A stretch of DNA of 64,000 bases from Trinickia terrae (GTDB taxonomy: Bacteria > Pseudomonadota > Gammaproteobacteria > Burkholderiales > Burkholderiaceae): the NCBI RefSeq assembly GCF_005144415.1, contig NZ_SWJE01000008.1, positions 485,014 through 549,013 of the forward strand, read 5' to 3'. Position numbers and translations under genes: made by a program. Positions 56,540 to 64,000 of this stretch are shown here, piece by piece (positions within the stretch are counted from its first letter, which is position 1; every line of letters starts with the position of its first letter). The notes under the pieces were generated by a model. That model had not been told where the DNA came from, made no database searches, and was given only the letters and a program-made list of their open reading frames with translations.

Positions 56540-57252
56540 TACATCTTCCGGGCGATCACGTAAGCGAGCTGCGCGTCGAGCCCGTGACTGCACACCACGT
56601 AGACGAGCCCCGCGACGACCAGCGCCATTCCCGCGACGGCCCACGGCGAGAGCCGATACAGCCGGCTCCATCCGCTCGCCGCGCCCCGCTCGACGATGAA
56701 CGCGCGGTCGCGCGCAGGCTGCGCCCGGACCAGCAGCTCAGTGAGCGAAGCGGCCAACGCAGCGTGCTTGCCTTCGCCGTCGAGCGCATAGCGTCCCTTG
56801 AAGCCAAGGCCGAGAATCGCCGCGTAGCATTCGAGCAACTCGAGATTCGGCGGCGTTTCGCGCATGCGCGACTCGAGTTGTTCATAGATGCGCTCGCCCG
56901 CATGGTGATTGCCGAAGCGCTCGACCTGCAGCGGATGAGCGTCCCATTCCGGCTTGCTTTCGGACGGCAGGTACGTGAGCGCCGTTTCGTCGAGCCAGCC
57001 GCACAGCGCGTAGACGGCTTCGTCCTTGACGGCGGGAGCCACGCGCCGCGCCTCCAGGGCCGAGTCGAATTCGTGCACGAGCTGCCGGCAGTGCTTGCGC
57101 AGGTCCGCCACCGAATAGGCCGGGACGCCGCCTTGCGCGAGCGTCGCCACGAGCAGCGCCGCGTCGCGCAGCATGTCGCGCATCGATGCATGACCGCCAC
57201 GCGCGGCCGATCCGCCGCCTTCGATGAAGCTGTTCTTCATGACGTCGCTCAT
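56539..57252 (-). CDS. tssL: T6SS inner-membrane protein TssL (DotU/IcmH family)
   Basis: A 237-aa TssL. The cytosolic domain has DEAVYALCGWLDETALTYLPSE and GGRYALDG-like segments (GFKGRYALDGEG), and the single C-terminal membrane helix is AGMALVVAGLVYVVC. It lacks the OmpA extension; the next gene supplies one. The ATG at 57252 overlaps the tssK stop (ATGA), so the genes are coupled. An in-frame ATG at 57240 is an alternative. Confidence 0.92.
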   Translation of the reverse strand: MSDVMKNSFIEGGGSAARGGHASMRDMLRDAALLVATLAQGGVPAYSVADLRKHCRQLVHEFDSALEARRVAPAVKDEAVYALCGWLDETALTYLPSESKPEWDAHPLQVERFGNHHAGERIYEQLESRMRETPPNLELLECYAAILGLGFKGRYALDGEGKHAALAASLTELLVRAQPARDRAFIVERGAASGWSRLYRLSPWAVAGMALVVAGLVYVVCSHGLDAQLAYVIARKM

Positions 57253-58598
57253 GTTGTCAGCACCGCGTACAGTTCGAGCGATACGTCCGGCACCGATGCG
57301 GGCAAATAGATCTGGCACGCACGCGCCTCGCGCATGCGGGCATGCGCAGCGGCGCTCGCGTCGAGCGCGAAATACTGGTTCTCCAGTCGCACCGGAATGG
57401 CCGCGGGCACGCGCTGCACCGCCTTGAGCGGAATGCCCGCGAGCGCCGAATTGACGATGTGCCCGATGTCGTCGGGCGCGCCGATCTTGCAGAGCTGCGG
57501 AATCTGCTCGATCAACTGCGCGGCGGGCAGCCTGGCGTTGACCGAGAGGTAGTAGTCGGCGCCGGCCGTCAGGCGGTCGTCCATGAACTGGCCGGTCCAC
57601 GTCGTCGGGCTCTTCTGCGTGAGGCCGATCGGAATCACGCGCGACGGGATGACCGAGTCGAGCAGATCGCGGATCAGTGTTTCGAGCTGCGCGAAGATTT
57701 CATCCTGCCGCGCATGCTCGTACATCGGCAGGGCCGCGAGCGTCGTTCCCGTGGAGAACGTCATCAAGGCGCCCGCGAGCGAGGCGAGCACGTCGTAGAG
57801 CTGCTCGGGCGGCTGTTGCGGATGCTTGGCGAGGAACGCGAGCCTGGGCCAGTGCGTGTGAATGCAATGCAGCAGCCAGAACAGCGAGACGTCCGCGACG
57901 CCAAATTCGGCGACCTGCTCGATGCGCTCGCCGCGCCGTGCCGCTAGCGCATTGCTTTTGGAAAGCAGGATCTCCGAGAGGCGCTCGATGCGCTCCCGGT
58001 GCCGAAGGTGTCCCGACAACGCAAGACACGGCGGAACGAACGCGGGATCGAGCTGGAACACGTCTGGTGCGGTGCGCGTGATGCGGGCGATCGCGCATAC
58101 GGCGTCGTCGGCATGCGGCTCGTAGTCGAACAGCAGATGCAGCGCGTGACGCTCGACCGATAGCTCCTCGGCTTGCGTGCCGTGCAAGTCGGGCACCTCG
58201 ACGAACTCGCGGAAATAGCGGCGCGGACGGGCGAGCGACGTTTCGTCGAAGCGGCAGTTGCCGCCGTCCGCGTTGACGAGCGGGAGCGCGGCGAAGACGG
58301 TCAGGCTTTTGCGGTTGGCCGGAATGTCGCGTGTGAGATCGCGCGCGGGCGGCAACACGTCGGCAACGGCGGTATCGATCGGCGTGCCGTCCGGCAGGCG
58401 CAGCTTCAGGCGTGTGAGTTTCAGCCGGCCGGCCGCGAGCGCTTCTTCGTCGATTTCGACATCGAGCACGCCCCAAGGCTCGGCGGCGGTCATCGACGCG
58501 AGCTGCCGATGCGCGAACTGTAACCACTGTTCCTGCTGCTGAAAGTGCTGCGGCGTAAGGATCAAGCCTTCGTGCCAAAGCGGTTTGAACGTCCGCAT
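57249..58598 (-). CDS. tssK: T6SS baseplate-to-membrane connector TssK
   Basis: A 449-aa TssK, the adaptor joining the baseplate to the membrane complex. The start MRTFKPLWHEGLILTPQHFQQQEQWLQF is diagnostic, and LFDYEPHADDAVC and FLAKHPQQPPEQLYDVLASLAGAL are other family segments. I chose the ATG at 58598; a longer GTG start at 58649 is less likely. It is the first gene of the leftward T6SS operon, opposite tssB, with about 510 bp of AT-rich DNA between them. Confidence 0.94.
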   Translation of the reverse strand: MRTFKPLWHEGLILTPQHFQQQEQWLQFAHRQLASMTAAEPWGVLDVEIDEEALAAGRLKLTRLKLRLPDGTPIDTAVADVLPPARDLTRDIPANRKSLTVFAALPLVNADGGNCRFDETSLARPRRYFREFVEVPDLHGTQAEELSVERHALHLLFDYEPHADDAVCAIARITRTAPDVFQLDPAFVPPCLALSGHLRHRERIERLSEILLSKSNALAARRGERIEQVAEFGVADVSLFWLLHCIHTHWPRLAFLAKHPQQPPEQLYDVLASLAGALMTFSTGTTLAALPMYEHARQDEIFAQLETLIRDLLDSVIPSRVIPIGLTQKSPTTWTGQFMDDRLTAGADYYLSVNARLPAAQLIEQIPQLCKIGAPDDIGHIVNSALAGIPLKAVQRVPAAIPVRLENQYFALDASAAAHARMREARACQIYLPASVPDVSLELYAVLTT

Positions 58599-59108
58599 AC
58601 GATTATCGTTTGAATGGGTGGCAATCGAGAGAGTGCGGATTTTAAACACGATTTGCGGTGATTCGTCTATATGAAATTAATTGCCGTATTTTGGATTATT
58701 TTTAAGATATAGGTGAATTATTCGGATTGGGTTTAATTTGGGATTGTGTTGGTGTAAACCATTTGTTTATGGGGGCTTGGGGCGGAGATGTGTTTGTGTG
58801 CACGGTTATATGAATCTCTTAAAAATTGCCTTGATATCGGTCAATTAATGAGAGGCGGTTGTTGTCGGGTTTAACGGTTTTTCACGATTTCATGTGATTT
58901 CCAGTTTGACGAGTGGACCGATTAAAAGGTTTAATTCGCGTTCGCTTTATCGGTGCGGATGAAAAGCGGGCAGCCGGAGCGGCATGCCGGGGCGTCTCCC
59001 GCGGGTGCGCCGCCGTCATTCAGCGGCGGTTCGGACGGGACGAGCGAATACGACAGACCGCTCTTCGGCAATCGTCATTGGTAGAACTAATTTAGAGAGG
59101 AGCCATTC
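58599..59108. other. AT-rich divergent control region of the T6SS arms
   Basis: About 510 bp between tssK (leftward) and tssB (rightward) with no gene. Bases 58640-58930 are visibly AT-rich, in contrast to the GC-rich locus, as expected for a promoter region that a silencing protein such as H-NS/BpH3 could bind. I looked for sigma-54 (GG-N10-GC) elements and saw no clear pair. Both operons must start here; the exact promoters cannot be placed. Confidence 0.5.
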
Positions 59109-59624
59109 ATGGCGGACAGTTTTCAGCGCGAGATCCCGAAAGCTCGCGTCAACATCAGCCTCGACCTGCACACCGGCGGCGCGCAGAAGCGCATCGAGCT
59201 GCCCCTCAAGCTGCTCGTGATGGGCGACTACAGCGCGGGCAAGGAGCACGCGCCGCTCGCCGAGCGCAAGAAGATCGACATCAACAAGAACAACTTCGAC
59301 GCCGTGCTCGCCGAGTTCAACCCGCAGGCCACCATCGCCGTGCCGAACACGCTCGCGGGCGGCGGCTCGGACACGAGCGTGGCGCTTCGCTTCAAGTCGA
59401 TGAAGGACTTCGAGCCCGAGGCCGTGGCGCGCCAGATCCCGGAACTGCAGGCGCTTCTCGCGATGCGCAATCTGCTGCGCGACCTCAAGTCGAACCTGCT
59501 CGACAACGCGACGTTCCGCCGAGAGCTCGAGAAGATCCTCAAGGATCAGGCGCTCTCGGCAAGCCTGCGCGCGGACCTCGAACGCATCGCCACGGAATCG
59601 GCTCCGCGCCCGCAGGACGCCTGA
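59109..59624 (+). CDS. tssB: T6SS contractile sheath small subunit TssB
   Basis: A 171-aa TssB/VipA. It begins MADSFQREIPKARVNISLDLHTGGAQKRIELPLKLLVMGDYS and contains KEHAPLAERKKIDINKNNF and the conserved VALRFKSMKDFEPEAV, then LLAMRNLLRDLKSNLLDN. GAGGAG precedes the ATG. It is the first gene of the rightward T6SS operon and forms the sheath together with TssC. Confidence 0.95.
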   Translation: MADSFQREIPKARVNISLDLHTGGAQKRIELPLKLLVMGDYSAGKEHAPLAERKKIDINKNNFDAVLAEFNPQATIAVPNTLAGGGSDTSVALRFKSMKDFEPEAVARQIPELQALLAMRNLLRDLKSNLLDNATFRRELEKILKDQALSASLRADLERIATESAPRPQDA

Positions 59625-59748
59625 CGCCGGAACGATGCTAGAGGAAAACCTCTACCCGATACGCAAAACAGTTCGCAGCAAGTTCCTCCGTCCGGCAAGA
59701 CGCGCGCCGCTTCGACCCGCGTTGGAGGACCGCAACCCAGGACAGCTC

Positions 59749-61284
59749 ATGACCCAGAACGAAACCCAGCAAGCCGGCACGACCGAGACGATCGTGCTTG
59801 AGAACGCCAGCGTCTACGAGTCGCTGTGCGAGAAGATCAACCTCAAGCCGGTGCGATCCGCTCGCCCGCTCGAGGCGTTCCAGGATAGCGACCTGCTTTC
59901 CGAATCCCCTGCCGATGAGCGCCTCGCGCGCGCGGTGAGCGTATTCCTGAAGATGGTGGGCGAGGCGAGCAAGCCCGTCGACCGCCTCGACAAGACGCTG
60001 CTCGATTTCCACATCGACTGCCTCGACCAGAAGATCAGCCGCCAGCTCGACGCGGTCATGCACTCGCCGCAGTTCCAGAGAATCGAAGCCGCGTGGCGCG
60101 GGTTGAAGTTCCTCGTCGACCGCACCGATTTCCGCAAGAACGTACGCGTCGAAGTGCTCGACGTCTCGAAGGAAGCGCTGCAGCAGGACTTCGAAGACAC
60201 GCCCGAGATCATCCAGAGCGGCCTCTACCGCCACACGTACATCCAGGAGTACGACACGCCGGGGGGCGAGCCGATCGGCTCGATCATCTCGAACTACGAG
60301 TTCACGAACTCGCCGCAGGACGTGGCGCTCCTGCGCAACATCTCGAAGGTGGCGGCCAGCGCGCACATGCCGTTCGTCGGCGCGGTGGGGCCGAAGTTCT
60401 TCGGCAAGGAGACGATGGAGGAGGTCGCCGCGATCCAGGACATCGGCAACTACTTCGATCGCGCCGAGTACATCAAGTGGAAGAGCTTCCGCGATACCGA
60501 CGACGCGCGCTACATCGGCCTGACGATGCCGCGCGTGCTGGGCCGGCTGCCGTATGGCCCCGATACGAAGCCGGTGCGCAGCTTCAACTACCAGGAAGCG
60601 GTGACGGGCCCGGATCACGACCGCTACCTGTGGGTGAATGCGTCGTTTGCGTTCGCGGCGAACATGGTGCAGAGCTTCATCAAGAACGGCTGGTGCGTGC
60701 AGATCCGCGGCCCGCAGGCGGGCGGCAAGGTCGAAGACCTGCCGGTGCACTTGTACGACCTCGGCACCGGCTACCAGGCCAAGATTCCGACCGAAGTGCT
60801 GATCCCCGAAACGCGCGAGTTCGAGTTCGCGAACCTGGGCTTCATCCCGCTCTCGTTCTACAAGAACCACGATTTCGCGTGCTTCTTCTCGGCGAACTCG
60901 ACGCAGAAACCGGCCCTGTACGACACCAAGGAAGCGACTGCCAACAGCCGCATCAACGGGCGCCTGCCGTACATCTTCCTGCTGTCGCGCATCGCGCATT
61001 ACCTGAAGCTGATCCAGCGCGAGAACATCGGCACGACCAAGGACCGGCGCCTGCTCGAGCTCGAGCTCAACAACTGGATCAAGAACCTCGTGACCGAGAT
61101 GACCGATCCGGGCGACGACCTGCAGGCCTCTCACCCGCTGCGCGAGGCGAAGGTGACTGTCGAGGACATCGACGACAACCCTGGCTTCTTCCGCATCAAG
61201 CTCTTCATCGTGCCGCACTTCCAGGTGGAGGGGATGGATATCGGGCTGTCGCTGGTGTCGCAGATGCCGAAGGCCAAGGGCTGA
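59749..61284 (+). CDS. tssC: T6SS contractile sheath large subunit TssC
   Basis: A 511-aa TssC/VipB. Characteristic segments are FQRIEAAWRGLKFLVDRTDF, GYNFTNS-like ISNYEFTNSPQDVALLRN, KWKSFRDTDDARYIGLTMPRVL, and the conserved C-terminal EVEGMDI-like FQVEGMDIGLSLVSQMPKA. The ATG at 59749 has AGGA before it. The longer frame from 59635 starts in non-conserved sequence. It is 125 bp after tssB and 93 bp before vgrG. Confidence 0.95.
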   Translation: MTQNETQQAGTTETIVLENASVYESLCEKINLKPVRSARPLEAFQDSDLLSESPADERLARAVSVFLKMVGEASKPVDRLDKTLLDFHIDCLDQKISRQLDAVMHSPQFQRIEAAWRGLKFLVDRTDFRKNVRVEVLDVSKEALQQDFEDTPEIIQSGLYRHTYIQEYDTPGGEPIGSIISNYEFTNSPQDVALLRNISKVAASAHMPFVGAVGPKFFGKETMEEVAAIQDIGNYFDRAEYIKWKSFRDTDDARYIGLTMPRVLGRLPYGPDTKPVRSFNYQEAVTGPDHDRYLWVNASFAFAANMVQSFIKNGWCVQIRGPQAGGKVEDLPVHLYDLGTGYQAKIPTEVLIPETREFEFANLGFIPLSFYKNHDFACFFSANSTQKPALYDTKEATANSRINGRLPYIFLLSRIAHYLKLIQRENIGTTKDRRLLELELNNWIKNLVTEMTDPGDDLQASHPLREAKVTVEDIDDNPGFFRIKLFIVPHFQVEGMDIGLSLVSQMPKAKG

Positions 61285-61376
61285 CAGGCGTTTGCTGATG
61301 TGGGGCGCCGGGGCGGTGCGATGGCCGTCACGGCGCTGTCGGCGATGACACGATGCGTGCTTGAGGGGATATTCGC

Positions 61377-63716
61377 ATGTCGATGGTTTTGCCTTCCCAG
61401 GCTTATGAGCTGAAGCTGGCGCCGCACCCGGCGCCGTTCTCGGTATCGAAGTTCACCGCGCGAGACGCGCTGTGCGAGCTGTATCGCTACGAGATAGAGT
61501 TCACGAGCCCTGTGGCGGGCATTCCGATGGATCAGGTGCTCGGACGGCAGGCGAAGTTCATCGTCGACCCGATCGATCCGAACCTGGCGTACCTGCGCAA
61601 GATGTTCGGGGAGAACGCGGAGCAGTTCAGCACGATGCCGCCGGCGCGTACGGTCCACGGGGTTGTCACGCAGTTCGACGAGGTCGGGGCTTCGGCTGAC
61701 GAGACGCGGTATCGCGTGGTGCTCGAGCCGAAGCTGGCCGATCTGGACCGGACGGTGACGAGCCGGTTGTTTCAGCAGCAGCCGGTGGACGAGATCATCG
61801 ATAGCGTGCTGCGGCACTATGAATTCCGCGCGGGCGTCGACTTTCAGTTCAAGCTGCGCCACACGTACAAGCGGCGCGAGTATGTCACGCAGTATCACGA
61901 AACGACGTTTGCTTTCATTCGGCGCATTGCCGCCGAGGAAGGGATCTGGTTTCGCTTCGAGCAGAAAGAAGACGGCGCGGTGATCGTTTTTGGCGACGAT
62001 CTGGATGCTTACGCACGCAACCAGCGCACGGTGCCGTTCAGGCGTGATTCCGGGCTTGAGAGCTCAGGCGCCGAAGCGATCAAGACGCTCGAGAAGCGCA
62101 CCCGGCGCGTGCCCGAGGCGGTGCGGCTCAATGACTACAACCACCGGCAGGCGGATGTGTCGCTGCTGGTGGAGGAGAACGCCGCGCGCGGCGACAAGAC
62201 CACGAACGCGGTCGATTACCGCTGGGGCGAGCACTACGAGACGCCGGAGGAAGGACAGCGGATCGCCAGGCTGCGGCATGAGGCGTATCTCGCGGAGCAG
62301 ATCGGCTACAAGGGCACGGGCAACCCGTTTTCGCTCGAAGCGGGCGAGGTGATGAGGCTCGATGTGAATCCGGCAGATGCGCCGCATGGGCTCTTGATCA
62401 CGTCGGTGGAGTCGAGCGGCGGGCGCGGCGAGACGTACTGGTGCACGTTCGAGGCGATTCCTTCAGATCGCGTTTGGCGGCCGAAGGTCGATCCGGCGGC
62501 GCGGCCTTCAATCGAAGGGATCCTACCGGCGCGTATTACGTCGCCGGGTAACTACACGTATGCGTATCTGACCAAAGAAGGCTGGTACGTCGTCAAGCTG
62601 CCGTTCGATCTGGACGAATGGAGCCCGGGCGGGACGAGCCGGCCGGTGCGGCTCGCGAAGCCGTACAGCGGCGACGATTACGGCCACCACTTTCCGTTCA
62701 TCGACGGGGCCGAGGTGGCGCTCGTCTTCACGCAGGGGAATCCAGATCGGCCCGTGATCATCGGTGCGATGCACGACAGCCGGCATCAGGATCTGGTCAA
62801 CAACCTCAATCACACGCGCAACCTGATCCGCACCGCCGCGCAGAACGAAATGCGGATGGAGGATAAGCGGGGCGTCGAGCATATTCATCTGACGACGCCT
62901 TATCAGACCAGTGAGCTCAATCTTGGGCATATGGTCGATGGGGAGCGTAATGAGCGCGGGCGGGGGGCGGAGTTGCGCACGGATGGGCCTCTGGCCGCAA
63001 GGGGGGCCGGCGGTGTGCTGCTCAGCGCGGAGGCCCAGGCTGCGGCTGCTGGTCAACAGCTTGCGATGCCGGATGCGGATACGACGCTCCAGCAAGCCGA
63101 AGAGATCCTGCGCTCGCTCAACGATTCCGCGGACGCTGCTAAAGCGTGGCTGGCCGAGGTCGATCAGCAGCGCACGCTTATCGAGCAGAAGCTAAAACAA
63201 CTCAAGAGGCCGGTCATTGTGGCTAGCGCGCCGGAAGGAATCGGCATCGTTAGCGGGCAGCACATGCAAATGGCGGCTCGCAAGCAGATGTTTGTCACCG
63301 CGGGTGGGGGACTCGATATCGGTGTGGTGAAGCGCATCACGATGGCCGCGGGCGAAGCGATTTCGTTTTTTGCGGCGAAGCTTGGTGTCCGGCTCTTTGC
63401 GGCAAAAGGCAAGGTGCAGATTCAGGCGCAAGGGGATGGGATGGAGCTGATGTCGATGCAGGACATGGTGGTGAGTTCGTCTGAGGGGGAGGTCACGATC
63501 ACAGGCCGCAAAGCCGTCATGATCGGCGATGGGTCGGGGGCTTATATCAAGTTGTCGGGCGGCAAGGTCGTTCTTGGGAGTCCGGCGGGGGAGATCGAGC
63601 TGAGGGGCAATTTGACGGTGAATGGGGCGGATGGCGGGAGCTTTGTTTTTCCGCAGTGGGGGAGCGCTCCGCTCAAGGAACTCCAGCAACGTATCAAAGG
63701 TGGCTTTTCGAGCTAA
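61377..63716 (+). CDS. vgrG: T6SS spike protein VgrG (TssI) with DUF2345 extension
   Basis: A 779-aa VgrG that tips the Hcp tube. The gp27-like part starts with SMVLPSQAYELKLAPHPAPFSVSKFTARDALCELYRYEIEF; the gp5-like OB fold and needle follow (TAQQNEMRMEDKRGVEHIH-like text at the needle). The last part is a DUF2345-type domain (KQMFVTAGGGLDIGVVK, then GKVVLGSPAGEIELRGN). The C-terminal part usually loads effectors. The next gene, 12 bp downstream, is an effector of the M23-trunk family, so it is probably the cargo. Confidence 0.94.
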   Translation: MSMVLPSQAYELKLAPHPAPFSVSKFTARDALCELYRYEIEFTSPVAGIPMDQVLGRQAKFIVDPIDPNLAYLRKMFGENAEQFSTMPPARTVHGVVTQFDEVGASADETRYRVVLEPKLADLDRTVTSRLFQQQPVDEIIDSVLRHYEFRAGVDFQFKLRHTYKRREYVTQYHETTFAFIRRIAAEEGIWFRFEQKEDGAVIVFGDDLDAYARNQRTVPFRRDSGLESSGAEAIKTLEKRTRRVPEAVRLNDYNHRQADVSLLVEENAARGDKTTNAVDYRWGEHYETPEEGQRIARLRHEAYLAEQIGYKGTGNPFSLEAGEVMRLDVNPADAPHGLLITSVESSGGRGETYWCTFEAIPSDRVWRPKVDPAARPSIEGILPARITSPGNYTYAYLTKEGWYVVKLPFDLDEWSPGGTSRPVRLAKPYSGDDYGHHFPFIDGAEVALVFTQGNPDRPVIIGAMHDSRHQDLVNNLNHTRNLIRTAAQNEMRMEDKRGVEHIHLTTPYQTSELNLGHMVDGERNERGRGAELRTDGPLAARGAGGVLLSAEAQAAAAGQQLAMPDADTTLQQAEEILRSLNDSADAAKAWLAEVDQQRTLIEQKLKQLKRPVIVASAPEGIGIVSGQHMQMAARKQMFVTAGGGLDIGVVKRITMAAGEAISFFAAKLGVRLFAAKGKVQIQAQGDGMELMSMQDMVVSSSEGEVTITGRKAVMIGDGSGAYIKLSGGKVVLGSPAGEIELRGNLTVNGADGGSFVFPQWGSAPLKELQQRIKGGFSS

Positions 63717-63728
63717 CAGGACCCAAGC

Positions 63729-64000
63729 ATGACGACACAATCGAATCCTGAACCACCGTTGATCAATTTCGCCTTCCCGTTCCGCGACGCGAAGGGCAAG
63801 GAGATCGTCGACGAGCACGTGTTCTACGAGTGGCTTGCCGACGAGGAAAGCGGAAGCTTTGCGGTGAGCAGCTCGGGGATGTGGCATGGCGGCATTCACG
63901 TGTCAGCGGAGGGGGCCGGCAAGCACCTGGATTTGCCGTACGGCGTGCGTTGCATCGCGGCTGGCGAAGTGATCGCATACCAAACGAATCGCCTCGCGCT
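63729..64000 (+). CDS. Second M23-trunk T6SS effector (cut by the window end)
   Basis: Only the first 90 residues are present. They run MTTQSNPEPPLINFAFPFRD, and DEHVFYEWLADEESGSFAV, then WHGGIHVSAEGAGKHLDL. About three quarters of these residues are identical to the N-terminus of the effector at 48179-50845, with the same His53/His57 pattern and the same numbering. AGGA precedes the ATG, 12 bp after vgrG. It is probably the effector loaded on this VgrG. The toxin part lies beyond the window. Confidence 0.82.
   Translation, partial: MTTQSNPEPPLINFAFPFRDAKGKEIVDEHVFYEWLADEESGSFAVSSSGMWHGGIHVSAEGAGKHLDLPYGVRCIAAGEVIAYQTNRLA

Noticed and set aside
56539..57600. Longer TssL frame (353 aa)
   Set aside because: The additional N-terminus overlaps tssK in another frame and is not conserved; the ATGA overlap at 57252 is the usual start.
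58640..58930. Possible small RNA or toxin gene in the AT-rich T6SS region
   Set aside because: No terminator-like hairpin with T-run and no ORF with a ribosome site could be seen.

Overview
The window is about 64 kb of GC-rich chromosomal DNA from a member of the Burkholderiaceae, most likely the Burkholderia/Paraburkholderia/Trinickia/Caballeronia group. The evidence is the strong GC bias at third codon positions, a pcaHG/pcaQ protocatechuate locus, a Burkholderia-type lipase with its LifO foldase, a BPSS1780-type membrane protein and a type VI secretion (T6SS) locus of betaproteobacterial character. I found no rRNA, tRNA, CRISPR array or insertion sequence. These are inferences from reading; no database search was run.

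Layout. (1) 74-6092: operon for a TRAP importer (DctP plus fused DctQM), a full-length transketolase and a D-2-hydroxyacid dehydrogenase. (2) 6279-7115: exported c-type cytochrome. (3) 7150-12009: a leftward set of histidine/aromatic ammonia-lyase homologue, periplasmic amino-acid-binding protein and LysR regulator, with a second LysR upstream. (4) 12321-14837: pcaHG with a terminator, divergent from pcaQ. (5) 14930-23333: a PAS-GGDEF-EAL protein, DUF899 protein, glutathione transferase, SigJ-like sigma factor, small monooxygenase-like protein, orphan response regulator, SPFH protein and two regulator remnants. (6) 23330-35817: a sugar-acid/lactone catabolic island of two operons diverging around a LysR gene. 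The leftward arm carries a PdxA-like dehydrogenase, an enolase-superfamily dehydratase, a DapA-family aldolase, an MFS carrier, a beta-propeller protein and an amidohydrolase/lactonase. The rightward arm carries the LysR gene, a sugar ABC importer and an SMP-30 lactonase. (7) 35837-47084: AraC remnant, Lhr helicase, membrane hydrolase, hypothetical proteins, lipase-like protein with its foldase, and gamma-glutamyltransferase. (8) 47202-64000: T6SS locus. The leftward arm is tssK-tssL-ompA-hcp-clpV-tssE followed by an effector and a candidate immunity gene. The rightward arm is tssB-tssC-vgrG followed by a second effector of the same family, cut by the window edge.

Most interesting points. Two enzymes have lost their defining catalytic element while keeping the rest of the active site. 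The ammonia-lyase homologue lacks the Ala-Ser-Gly triad that forms the MIO cofactor, and the lipase homologue has Asp in place of the nucleophilic Ser and Pro-Gly in place of the oxyanion His-Gly. The T6SS effector at 48179-50845 has a polymorphic-toxin layout: a GC-rich M23-like trunk, an AT-rich C-terminal domain and an AT-rich exported neighbour as candidate immunity gene. A paralogous trunk starts right after vgrG. The catabolic island has a gene combination (PdxA-like enzyme without kinase, RhmD-like dehydratase, DapA-like aldolase, two different lactonases, two transporters) that I cannot assign to a described pathway.
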